Shown here: positions 33,449 to 45,600 of the stretch, in pieces
How positions within the stretch are numbered: the first letter of the stretch is position 1
Layout: each line of letters opens with the position of its first letter
Assembly: GCA_035578155.1 (NCBI GenBank)
Contig: JAPWDM010000005.1
Span: forward strand, 29,318,108 to 29,382,107
Reading direction: 5' to 3'
DNA: 64,000 nucleotides
Source: Brachynemurus nebulosus
Lineage: Eukaryota > Arthropoda > Insecta > Neuroptera > Myrmeleontidae
The notes under the pieces: model-generated
Databases searched by the model: none
What the model was told of the DNA's origin: nothing
Seen by the model: only the letters and a program-made list of their open reading frames with translations
Made by a program: the position numbers and the translations under genes

Positions 33449-36400
33449 ATGGCTGAACAACAAAGGTAAGCAATTATTATTTTTTGTATAAAACATTTAT
33501 GGAGTAATAAATGTTTTTAAATTTTTTAATTTAGTTCTTGTGGAAAGGAATTCTTATTTGTCAACTACGAAGACGATTCTGATTTTTTTCATGTGTCGGT
33601 TAGCTATCGAGATTCAAATGTGATTTTAAGGAAACTTTCCATTGACATGACTGTTGGTGAAGTATTAAATTTAATTAAGTCATCATTAAAAAGGAAATTG
33701 GAAACAAAGAATATGTCTAGTGACATAATTGTAGTTGCTACGACTGTCGGGTATAGATCTGTAGATGATTCAGAATCATTTAAAATCATTGTTTTAAATC
33801 GAGCGAATTATTTGATTCGAATTAATGGAATCATCTATACAATTAGAATGAATATTTCGAGAATTTCCTCGATAAAATTTCCGAATCCAAATCAAATTTT
33901 TATCGGTTTACCGGTATGTCCCGATATTTTAGACGTAATTACACTTATGCCAATTCAGAATAAATGTACTCTATATTGGTATATTCAACGTTCCACTTCT
34001 GGTGAATGGGAATACTTGGGTAAAGGTGATTATTATACACCAACACAGAGAGATATTAATGGCCGACTTAAAGTGAAAGCTGTGCCAGACGATTGTGACG
34101 ATCCAAATTATGCGGTGACAGAGACATCGGGCGTTATACTAAATAATCAGTACGAGTTTCCATTTAAGAAACGACAACAATATACTAGAGAATATATTTT
34201 GAATGATAGAAGGTAACTTAATGTGATGTCGAGTTGAGAAGCAGTTAGTCGATTAATCGACAAAAGTTGTTTTTAAACAAAATTAATCATTAGTCAAAAA
34301 TATCGAACCTACAATAGTCAATTAATCGACTCAATTTTTAGTTTAATTTTTTATGAATAGAATTATCTGTGTGACTCTTCCAAAAACAATGTTTTATTTT
34401 GAACTTCTAATGACATAAAAATGAAAAATTGTAGAAATTAATAATTTTTTAGTTTTTTATTTTTCCAGTCTGATAAATATGTAACAGAGAAAAAATATTA
34501 AATTAGTCATTTTAATAAAGTCGACTGAAAAATGACTAAATTTAAACAAAATTAGTCGATTAAACCGATTAATTATCCGACATCACTATAACTTATGTAT
34601 TTTTATTCATGTTATGCCTTTGTTCTTTTGTCTGTCGAATGATAATCGTATAACCTACATATTAGGGTTTTCGATCTCTGACCGTAAAATCGATCTTGTG
34701 AATCGATTCGAATCGTCAAGTTACCAAAAATCGATGCAGGAGAAAATCGGCTTACAAAAGATCGATCTGACGAAAATCGATTCAATTTTTGTACTTACAG
34801 AAAATAAAAGATATATAAAAGTTTTAATGAAGTTTCTTATTAGGTAGGTAATTACAAATTAGTTTCAAAAAAATTTTCAATTTCCTTTGAAGATAAACTG
34901 TTGAATTTAATATAAATAAAGTGGTTTCTAGTTTGCGCTAAAAGTGTCACACGAATCCAAAATTTGACTGAATTTTCTATAAATGAGTTATAAAAGTGGT
35001 AAAATCATTTGACAACATACATAGTTAAAATATGTTCTACAATAATTATGAAAAAAACATATTTTTACTAAAAATATTCTAATTGAAATTCGAAAAGATC
35101 GATCTCCGATTCCGTAAGTTTTTCGCAATCTCTGTATCGATTTGGTATCCAAAAAATCGAAGATCGGCTCTCCAAAAATCGACTTTCGATAAAATCGAAT
35201 CGAGATCGGAAACCCTGTTACATATTCATCGTTTAGATTTATATTACATGTAAATTAATGCTCGATTTTCTTGTCCGGAAAGGAGTGAAGAAGGGGGACT
35301 TCCTTACTTTTTTTTATGTTTTCCTTTTTCGTTTCTTTTTAGATTTCGTCTTGTAACTTACAATATATTAGCGTTTGCTACTGGTGGTGATTCTTTTCTC
35401 TATTGTCCAGCAAAGGCAAAAGACATAAACTACAGGAAGGTGCTCATTCGCGAAGAACTGCGAGGTAAATAAAATATTTACTAAAAAAAATGAGCAAATT
35501 TGAACAAATTATTTTTAGGTTACCGCGCTGATATAGTTTGTATGCAAGAAGTTCTCAATGAAGTATTAGAAAATGAGCTTAGAGCAAAATTAGATACCCA
35601 TTATAAATATATATTTAGTAAACGAGGCAACGACACCAAAGACGGATTAGCTTGTATTTACAATTCGAGTAAATTCAGTTTGATCAATCACATCGTTTTA
35701 AATTATGCCGAAGACGTTAAAACAAGTGATATTTTGAGCGGAACTTGGAATTTAATATCAAAAAATAAGGCAATCGCGGATGTGATACTAAAGCGTCCAG
35801 ATATAGCACAAATATTACTGTTTCGTTCAAATCAAAATGCAAATCAAATTTTGATTGTGGCCAATCTTCATTTATGGTACCATTTTTCCGGTGATTACGT
35901 TCGTTTGTGGCAGGTGGTCTTGGCTGTGGAATATGTTAAATACGTTTACGAACAAATTAAAAATTTGGTTTGTTGTGAATTAATGTATTTTTTGCAAGCG
36001 TTATTAATAAATTTAATTATTTTTTTTTTTTTTTTTAGAATAATCGACGAAATATTTCGGTAGTTTTTTGTGGGGATTTCAATAGTAAACCGTTATCTGA
36101 AGTTTTTAAATATTTGATATCAAAAAATGCACTTATAAATCTTGGTAAGTATAGTTAATCAACTCTTTAAATGATTAGAACGAGTTAACTCGTCATGCAA
36201 TATGACGGCTCAAAATGCTTTGATGTGTGTATAATTGTATATTCACTGGTACAAGTGCCGCCATCTGTGACAGATTTTTCGAAATACGGTGTAAGTAATG
36301 TTCAATTTTACCAACCTGGTTTAGTATAATTTCTATTTTGCGGTTCCTAAGGTTGGCATTTTTTGATGTTAGCATTTCTGATTTTTTTTCCTTTTTTTGT

Positions 36401-37296
36401 AACTTTATCTATTGTACTTGTCACTGGCAGTAAAAGGTCCAGCATTTTGAGACAAAAAATTTTCTCTATGGTTAAAATAAAAGCGTTAAAGGTATTTTTG
36501 TTTTGTGATGACATTATCACCCCTGCATAACAAGTCTGTACGGAAATATTGCCAAAACGAAACACTTCAATGTCAGTTCGTCCGTTCATCTCTCTTAGGC
36601 ATTTTTCTCAAAGAGCCGTTGACGTAGAAAGTTAAAATTTGGAACAGTTATATAAAATGATGCGCACATTTAAAGCATTTTTGTTTTCAAGGGGTTAAAA
36701 ATTAAATTTGTTTCAAAAGTGTCTATAAGAAAATGACATGTGTTGATAAATTCAGTAAAAATATCTCTGTTTCTTTCCGATAAGTGTAACTATTAAGATA
36801 AAAATACGATCGTTTTGAAATTGATAATTATGTAAATAATAAACAAATATTTACAAATATGGAATACCATAAAGTAACGCTCAAATCTATTAATATTGAT
36901 AATTATGGTTTATCATTTATTATTGCTTGTAAATAATTGATTGTATGGAACACTATTTGCTTAAGTTCGACTTACACTTGACCGATTTTTTAAATTTTTA
37001 ACATACATAATTCCTTTTTAGATCCAAGTACACCTTTTAACAATATTATATTACAACATCCATTCAATTTTGAAAGTGCTTATGGAGTGCCAAAATTTAC
37101 GAACCATTGTATCGAGTTCACCGAATGTATTGATTATATATTCTACGATCGGGATACACTTTCTATCATCCAAAATGTGCCTTTACCGACGGAGAAAGAG
37201 ATAACTGCTAACGGTGGTTTACCAAGTGTCGTATTTCCATCGGATCATCTTCCATTAATTACCGATTTTCAATTTAAGAATGTATTAAATAAATAA
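33449..37296 (+). CDS. Pde12: PDE12-type 2',5'-phosphodiesterase / poly(A) 3'-exonuclease
   Basis: Six exons join in phase to 548 aa: 33449-33465, 33535-34212, 35343-35464, 35519-35967, 36039-36144, 37022-37296. The family degrades 2-5A and trims poly(A) in mitochondria. The N-terminal domain (about 8-230) carries the FIGLPVCP motif. The C-terminal EEP nuclease (about 232-548) has the Mg-binding glutamate E283 in CMQEV, ANLHLWYH (THLYW-like motif), D435 and N437 in CGDFNS, and the catalytic D532-H533 in PSDH. Vertebrate PDE12 is about 60 aa longer, mainly at the N-terminus. Here the first exon encodes only MAEQQ and an in-frame stop lies 10-12 nt upstream, so no mitochondrial presequence is visible; an alternative first exon cannot be excluded. 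Overlapping AATAAA motifs lie at the stop codon. Confidence 0.95.
34222..34588. mobile_element. hAT MITE at the PDE12 intron 2 splice donor
   Basis: Flanked by TAACTTAA (34214-34221) and TAACTTAT (34589-34596), 7 of 8 identical. Ends TGTGATGTCGAG (left) and, complemented, TAGTGATGTCGG (right), with AGTCGATTAATCGAC blocks inside. The left target copy covers intron positions +2 to +9 of the donor GTAACT. No ORF. Confidence 0.8.
34663..35217. mobile_element. Second hAT-like MITE in PDE12 intron 2
   Basis: Flanks CTACATAT (34655-34662) and TTACATAT (35218-35225) match at 7 of 8. Ends TAGGGTTTTCGATCTC and, complemented, CAGGGTTTCCGATCTCG. Many AAATCGAT/CGATCT blocks occur in both orientations. 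The ORF at 34614-34847 lies across its edge and is not a gene. Confidence 0.8.
36145..37021 (+). other. PDE12 intron 5 (877 nt) with repeat D copy 2
   Basis: GTAAGT donor and TTTTTAG acceptor. The segment 36245-36475 is the inverted copy of the repeat at 10405-10650. The remainder is AT-rich with nothing recognised. Confidence 0.8.
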
Positions 37297-37308
37297 ATAA
37301 ATAAATAA
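37289..37308 (+). promoter_or_regulatory. Overlapping AATAAA array at the PDE12 stop codon
   Basis: Four AATAAA-type units in tandem begin two codons before the TAA stop (37294-37296) and continue past it. A polyadenylation signal that overlaps the stop would give a 3' UTR of only about 20-30 nt. Confidence 0.5.
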
Positions 37309-37599
37309 TTTTTTTAATTTTTTAAAACAATTTTTTATTTGTATAAATACACTCATCATATTTACACTTTTACGCAAGTCACGAATACTATCTTTTAGGT
37401 GACCATACAAAAATTAATTATAATCTTAAATAAAAATTAATGTACTTAATTATTTCAATCTGTTTTAGATTCTAAATCGTTACATATTTAAATGAAATAA
37501 TTTCGAACACGGTTACCCAAAAATATTTGAACAGTGACGTAAATATTTTCACTCGCGCCTCTGGTGGCGAAACTGGGAACTGATTAAAGTATATATTGC

Positions 37600-38081
37600 G
37601 TGTGTTCTGAAATATAATCCAGCATACTGGCCAGTGTGAATGACGTCATAAATCGACGCCATGCTGGTGAATCGTTGCGAAATACACTGGCCGCACTGGC
37701 CAGCCTGGCCATGCGTTGTCGTAACTTTGACACTTATAGGCTGGTCGTCCATTGGATGCGTAGTCGTGCGTAATTTAATTCAGACGAATACGCATGAAAG
37801 GGACGAACGTTCCAAGCAGCTGTGAAGCAGTACATCCTCGTCCATTGAAAGCGTCTCTCTCAATGGACGAGGATGTATTGCTTCACAGCTGCTTGGAACG
37901 TTCGTCCCTTTCATGCGTATTCGTCCGCATTAAATTTCGTACGCCTATACAACCAATGGACGATCAGCCTTAGTTGTGAATCATAGATATGATAGATATA
38001 GATGCTCACCAGTACAATATGGCGTCGAAGTCATGACGTCATTAACACTGGCCAGTATACTGGATTATATTTCGGAACAAG
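37600..38081. mobile_element. MITE between PDE12 and PWP1 with nested hairpin
   Basis: Inverted arms of about 65 bp: GAAATATAATCCAGCATACT (37608 onward) and its partner ending near 38076, with AATGACGTCAT in both. The target duplication is unclear. A second hairpin element sits inside. Confidence 0.75.
37737..37971. mobile_element. Nested hairpin MITE (about 235 bp)
   Basis: The arms ACGAATACGCATGAAAGG and its exact complement are part of a perfect stem of about 70 bp around a short loop at 37853. Outer ends TAGGCTGGTCGTCCATTGG and, complemented, AAGGCTGATCGTCCATTGG. Flanks ATA/TTA hint at a Harbinger-type duplication. Near-perfect arms suggest a recent insertion. Confidence 0.8.
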
Positions 38082-38971
38082 CCCATTATCCCCAATGGAG
38101 TATTTGACAGTATCAAGAAAAACATTAAAAACAGATTTTAATAAAAATTGTTAATAAAAGACAGCAATTTATTATGCTAATTCATCGTAACTATTATTAT
38201 TTAATTTTAAAAAAATTAATATTTTTCAGCTATAAATTACGTCAGCAGAAATTGGCTGTGACGTTGATTTCTCTTATAATTCAACACTGTCGCCACTAGG
38301 GTCGCTACGTAAATTCCGGTTAGCAAACATAACTATGGAAATTGAATTTAATTAATTTTTTAAAAATCAACAATTTTTTTCCTAGTTATAAGAAAAATAA
38401 AGTTTTTTTTCTCAGTTACATGCATATATGTATTATAACTATATGGCCAATCCCTATAAGAGGCAGTGGTTCCGATGAAGTGAGACGGATAGACATCGGG
38501 TAGAAGAACTTCAGTTGTTTTGCGCAGATGCATCAATTAGTGTTTACCGTGTTTACTCTTCAGATTGGTTCATATTACCACCAAGAAAGTCACATTTGCG
38601 CAAAACGAACAAAATACTTCCAAATCTGCACCGTGATGTTGGGACGTTTTTTTCATATCCATTTGGTTATATATGTATACTACATATATGGTTACATGAC
38701 ACATGTTGCTATCTAGAGAATGTGACGTAATTGAAGCTAATGAACGTTTTCGCGCAAATTTTGAGAACAAATATTAAATTAATTTTTTCTAACGATTTTC
38801 GGCATTATTTTTAAAAAATAAAATTATATACATGCATAATACATAAATATGCGTACATATTTTAAAAACAGTTTTCCAAAATTAATCAAATTCCCCATTA
38901 AGCGTATAAGTACATGTTACAGTTTCTAATATCACCACCAGAGGCGTGCGTGTAATCTTTTCATCGTTAAT
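38082..38971. other. Spacer downstream of PWP1, nothing recognised
   Basis: Contains the presumed PWP1 3' UTR. A segment CACCAGAGGCGTGCG near 38937 is the inverted form of the GCGCCTCTGGTGG motif at 7757 and 37556. Overlapping ORFs at 38515-38770 have no recognisable content. Confidence 0.45.
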
Positions 38972-40049
38972 TTAACTTGACCCCGACTGCTGGGATTCCC
39001 CGGTATCGTCGACTTTTATTTCGACTAATTTTCTTTTTGAGAATCGTTCTGAAACTAAAATTAAACTTACATTATTTAAGTTATTTATAGGTTGACGTTA
39101 TGCTTAAAAAAAGTCTTACCAGGTTGTTTATCACGTAAATCGATCACTTTGAAGTTTTTACTTCTCTTGTCTCCACCGATAGCGACTACAAATGGACTGT
39201 TTGGATTAGCACCAAGGCACTGTATGTCGCCGATAGCGGCTTCTTGTCGAAATATTTCAGTAGGTTCTGTTAAACTTTCATATGTTTCTCCCACGTTTTC
39301 GTCGTACAGATCCCAAGTACAAATGAAACCGTCGTTCGAAGCTGTTGTTACTAATCCTGGACATTTTGAACTCATGTATAATCCTGTGATTGCTTTCTCG
39401 TGCGCCTGTAAACTCCACACAGGCTTCTGATTGCGACAATCGATGTAGGTTAAGAAACCTTCACTTGTCCCCGTTAGAAAACAAAATGGTTGAAAGGTGT
39501 TCCAAGCGACTGTTTCAATTTCACCTTCGTGTTCCCAACTCAGACAATTTTTTGAGGTGTCCTCTCGACAATCGAACACACGAGTAACTTTATCACAGCT
39601 TCCAGTCAATAAGGAATAGGATTCAAAAGGATGCCACTGTAGAGCTTGTACCTTTTCGTTAAATGTTTTAAGTCGTTTATTAGGTTCACCTGCCGTTAAG
39701 TCCCACAAGAGTACAGTTTGATCGGCGGATCCACTAGCAAGCACGTGGTGATAGTATTCATTCCAAGCTAGTGCAAGAACTGCATCTTTGTGACCATTTT
39801 TGAGCGAATCTTTTTGTTTTATCTTTTGTTTTTTCTTTTTCTTCTGTTTTTTCCCGAGAATGTAAGCGGATTCTAAACAATCCATAATGTCTAGATCCCA
39901 AACTTCAATGATTGGCTCCATTGTCCCCACCGCGCACAAATTACCCGGTTTAGGATCTGATGGGTCGTAATTTAACCATTCGATACACAGTGGGAAACTC
40001 GGTAAGAGAAAGTCGTGGTGAACGTACAAGCTTCCTTCTTCTTCATTAT

Positions 40050-40081
<32 letters not shown>

Positions 40082-42606
40082 CATTATTACTTAAGGGGAG
40101 GTTTACTTAAGAGTCGTTAAAAAAAATCGATTTTTTTTTTGCAGAAATTGGTAGCTAATTATTTGTAGAATATGTTCCCAAAGTGATTTTGCTGAAAGTA
40201 ATTTAAGGGAAGGTTTACTTGAGATTTGATAAAAAAATTGATTTTTTTTGCCGAAATTGATAGCAAATTATGTGTAGAATATGTTCCCAAAGTGATTTTA
40301 CTGAAAATAATTTGAAAACAAGATTCTTGCACATTAACCGAATCCAGCTTTCTATAAAAAAAAATTCAAAAAACGTAGTTCACGCAATAATGAGTATTAA
40401 ATATAAAATTTTGAAAATACGTTTCTTTATATATATTTTATAATAGTTAACAAATTTGACAAGAAAAACCTGGCAGTTAATAATATTCCTAAATCAGTGT
40501 GGGAAGAGTACTATTCGGATTTGTTTGATCAACATGTTGCACAATATAAACTCTTATTTTTTGACTGCTTACATCCACAATTGGACTCTGTAATAACGTT
40601 TGAAGAACTGGAGTCTAGTTTAAGAAAATGTAAGAATAGGAAGAGTCCGGGTCAAGATGGCATAAGGAATGAAGTATATAAGAATTTACCTGCAAATTGG
40701 AAAAAAAACTTATTAGACCTTTTGAATTTAATACTTACAACTGAAACGTGTCCTAAAGCTTGGTCTCAGTTGGAAACTGTGATGTTACATAAGAAGGGAG
40801 ATGCAATGAATCCTTGTAATTTTAGGGGCATTTCTTTGGTTAACACAGATTTAAAAATTTTTACACAGATCCTTTATAATAGGCTTGCAACTTGGACGGA
40901 GATGAATAACGTGCTTCCGGAAAATCAGGCAGGTTTCCGCGTCGGTAGAGGGTGCTTGGACCATATCTTCACACTGTCGACACTAGTGCAAAATAGCATC
41001 CGATTGAAAGGTGGGAGATTGTACGCAATATTTATTGACATTCGCCGAGCCTTCGATTCTGTTTGCCATCAAAAATTGTGGAACAAGTTGTTCACTCTTG
41101 GTGTAAGTGGGAAAATGATTCGAATCATGGCTAACTTGTACTCTAATGCAAAAACCGTAATAAGAACGAGTCAGGGTTACACCTCTGAAATCCGTATATC
41201 TAGGGGTGTACTACAGGGTGAAATACTCAGTCCACTCCTTTTTGCAATTTATATTTACGATTTAGAGATAAAACTTAGAAATGAAGGATTCAAGGGAGCC
41301 GACATTGATGAATTGCACGATGTCTTACTACTAGCGTACGCGGACGATATAGTTCTTCTGGCTAACTCTCCATATGACGCCCAAATGAAACTAAATGCAA
41401 TAAACCAATATTTTAAGAACCATGATCTTGAAATAAATGTGTCTAAAACAAAAGCTGTGATATTTAAGAAGAATGGCCGACCTGGTAAGAAATTAAACCT
41501 ATGTATCGAAAATCAGCAAATCGAAGTAGCAACAGAGTCCGATTATTTGGGTATAAAATTTACTAACTCAGGAATTTTTTACCGTCAAACTACCAGCGCA
41601 ATTCTTAAAGGAAAAAGGGTGATGAATCGAGTTAAAGACATCATATGTAAATCGAAAACTAATAGCTGGGAATGTAAAGAGAAATTATATGACTCCATAA
41701 TTGTGCCAACTGTTTTGTACGCCGCTGAAATTTGGGGTCTCCGTTACTCAAATGAATTGGAAATTATACAATCCACATTTTTTAAAAATATTTTTGGTCT
41801 CCCCAAAAATGTTCCCAATTACATATTAAGATCAGAGCTGGGCATCAATCACCTTGAGCTAAAAATACTCGCAGCAGCTTTAAACTGGGTGCGCAAAATT
41901 AATGATATGAACGATACCCGATTACCTAAAATAGGTTTTCTCCGTCTCATTAAATTAAACAAGTGGGAGGGGAATTTATCCAACTACAATTGGTATACTC
42001 AATTGGTCTATATGCTGAAGAAAATTGATTCTGACCACCTGCTAAGAGAAGAGCATCTACACCTCCTGAACGATAACATCAAAGAAATTCTTGATAAATA
42101 TGCGAACTATTTGTTTACAAGGGATATTAAACGAATTGACGTCTCATCCTATAATATTATTTATAAAGACTTAAAAACAGTGATAGGTTATGAGCCATAC
42201 TTGAACCTCCCGGAGCAACAACAAAAAATTAACCTAGTGTGTCGATTACGGACTGCAAACTGGAGATATGTTAAAATTTATCATGGTCAAAAGAATGTCG
42301 TTATTGGAGACGTGCCATGCTCATTATGTGGTATGGGAGAATTATTGGATATATACCATTTCCTGTTATCGTGCCCGAGATTGGATTACCTCAGGATAAA
42401 ATATCTGTCAACATACGCGTCCATTTTTGAAATTCTGCAGATTGAAAATCAGCAACATCTAAATAATCTTTTCAACTATGTGATTAGTGCAATAAATTTA
42501 GCATAGATTATAATTTATAACTTAGAAACTGTATTAAATTTAATGTAACCCTTACAGGGTATTACCAACACCCACTTTGTACTTTGCATTTTTATAAGCA
42601 AATAAA

Positions 42607-42697
<91 letters not shown>

Positions 42698-45600
42698 ATA
42701 ATATCTCGGAACTACATTTTTGGAACTGGCGGACACGATAACTCAAAAACTATTCGATGGATCCTTTTTTTTAAATTTTTTATTTTAAAGATAATTCAAT
42801 TCTTCGGCACCTCTACCTAAGTTCGATACACTTTCAATATTTTTTTTATTTTTAAGTTTACTTTAAACAGCGAAAAATAAGATAAAAATCGTAATCAAAA
42901 GTTCAAACATCCGCCATTTTTTTTTCTTTCAGCAATTTATTGATATTATAGGTAGAGGTGCCGGTACTCTTCATATATTTTATAAATATTTTTTGTTTTT
43001 GGATTTCGGTGGTTTATTACCGGCGCTAGGATGTCCACTAGTGTTGGGTCGCACATGTGCGAGTCACTCTGAAAGAGGGACTCTTTTAAGTGTGCGGTGT
43101 GCTGTGCGACTCTTACAAAAGGAGTCACTAGCACAGTCCGCCATTACCACACATAACTGAACACATTTGTGCATATGATACTGAACATCAGGATCAACTA
43201 CATATTGCATATTATTGCACAAACAAAAGAATTTCAACTTTTCCAAAAATGAAGATACAATATGCATTAGGTAATTTATGGGTTGTTGGGTTGACATTTG
43301 ACAAATTGCTTTCCAGTTTATAATGTTCGTACGAATTGAACAATATGACTTTTTTACGTACTACTAGAACAGAAAACTACCCCCGTAGGGTAAAGAAGTA
43401 TATTTTATTTGTTAGTACTATTATTGCATTGTATTAACTAATTGTTTAACAGTTTTTTTTAAGTTTTTTTTAGATGGATACTGACGTTACGTACCAGATA
43501 TTACGTATTTTTTTCTATTTATTTAATGTCCTATTCCTTCCAATTCTTACTTACTTTTATCCAATCAATTCTGTAATTTTTTTTTGAGTATTCCTGTTAC
43601 TTGTATTTGCTGCCTCGTTATTTTAAATTTTGTGAATTTTCAAAAATAATACTGACTTTATTTAATTTACTTTGAATAATTGTGTTTATTTAGTTACCTT
43701 TCTTTATTAATACTATTTTTTATATTTATAAGTAAGTACTATTAATTTTTATATGTAATGGATCAAAAATTAAAAAAAAGAGACGTGTTGAGTTTCGTAA
43801 CTGAAAAAAAAATGGTGTTACTAAATGTAATTTTTGCTCTAATATTAATGTTTGCAAACCTTACAAAGTTCAAAAAATAGTTGGTTTTTTAATGTACACC
43901 TCTGAATTTAATTTTTTATATAAACAATACACATATTTCTTATTTTGAGAATTTATACGTTGTACCATATGGACTGAATTTAGTATTTACAAAACTTAAA
44001 AGGAGAAAGGAAAGGACAAATAAACGACAGGACAGCGCATACCACACTAACACAGTGTGTTGTGTGCTCGAAAAGAGTCGTGACTCTCGTTTCAAACTTA
44101 ATCGCATATAACACAGTGTGCGAGTGTGTTTTACGTGTTGTGTGCTCCAAAAGAGTCGCTCGCTCTGTGCGGCACACCGCACTGTGCGGAGTCATGTGTG
44201 CTAGCACACATAAAAGAGTCGCTTCGACCCAACACTAATGCCCACCAACAAGGCATTGGATTTTCGGATCGTCACACTGCAGTATCCATAAAATGGACAA
44301 TTTTTTATATTTTTCCTTGAAAAATTTTTTTTGTATAGTTTAATACTTAATAAATATGTGTACAAAATTTGAAATTGATATTTACTTCCGTTCTTGAGAA
44401 AAAAATTCTACAAAAATACATAATTTTTAAGGACTCTCGAGTAAACCTTCCCTTAATTTCGTTAGTAACTACGATTAGAGATGTAAAATTACCGGTAATT
44501 TTAAAAATTACGTTACCACTGGTAATATTACGATAATTTTCGGTAAAATTCGGTAATATTGGTATATTGGTATTTTAAATTGAATTAGATGTACATTAAT
44601 TTGATTTTTTCATTCTTTTTTTTTTTTTTTTGTTAAGAAAACGCGAGAGGGTGTGTATCAGTTACATAATTTTCTTTAATTTTTGATCATTTTTGTAAAA
44701 CTCATCAAATACTATAAATTGTACAATTTAAAATTTAAAAAATGCCGTTACAAAATAAAAATAGTAAGTACACTACAATAGCATCACAATTTGAAAATAA
44801 AAAGTAAATCAAAGTGGGTATTTATAATTCTGGTCGATTATCATTATTATTATTGTGTATATTCGAACTAACAGAAATATTGAAAATAAAACACAATTTT
44901 ATTTCATCGATGAAAATTATTAGTACCGACATGTTTGTTTATAAAATGCAACTTTATTTTGAAATAATGGCGCATTTTCAATAATTTGAATCGTTGTTGA
45001 ATTTAAATTAAATAATAAGAATAAATTAAATTAAATAAATGTAAGAATCATAAAAATCGTAACACAATAACATTTACTAGGGAGTTAAACACGGATTGTT
45101 GATTTTAACTGTTTCTCTACTATCTTATTCACATTATGTCTGTAATTAATATTTCAGATAATAGATGTCATAAAGATTAAAATTACCTGTGGTAATTTTT
45201 GTCGGGTAAATTACAATAATTTGGTAATATTACCAGACTCACATCACTAATTATGACGAGTTAATTCGTTCAGCAATAAAGAAACCTAGGATTTACGCGC
45301 TTACAGAAGCGGATATCTATGATCTATTATATCGATGGTTGATATCATCATAAAGATTTTTTTCTACAATCATAGTAGAAATTTGCGCTCTGTGAAGAAA
45401 GCGCAAAATATGTGTTTACCGAGAACTGTCACTTTTCGCTTTACAGCGAAAAGTAGTACTTTGTCGCTCGCACAACATATTATATTTAATTACAAATCGG
45501 GTAGGCGTCGTTTGTATTTTCTATGGAAATAAATAAACAGATTCTAAATTTTATATTTTATTTTTATCGTGATCAAGTGAAATATCAATTTTATTAAATT

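Noticed and set aside
34614..34847. ORF within PDE12 intron 2.
   Set aside because: It straddles the left edge of a hAT MITE; repeated SS-K-IDL text comes from CGATCT repeats.
39092..39587. Plus-strand ORFs opposite PWP1 exon 4.
   Set aside because: Antisense shadows of the WD-repeat exon.
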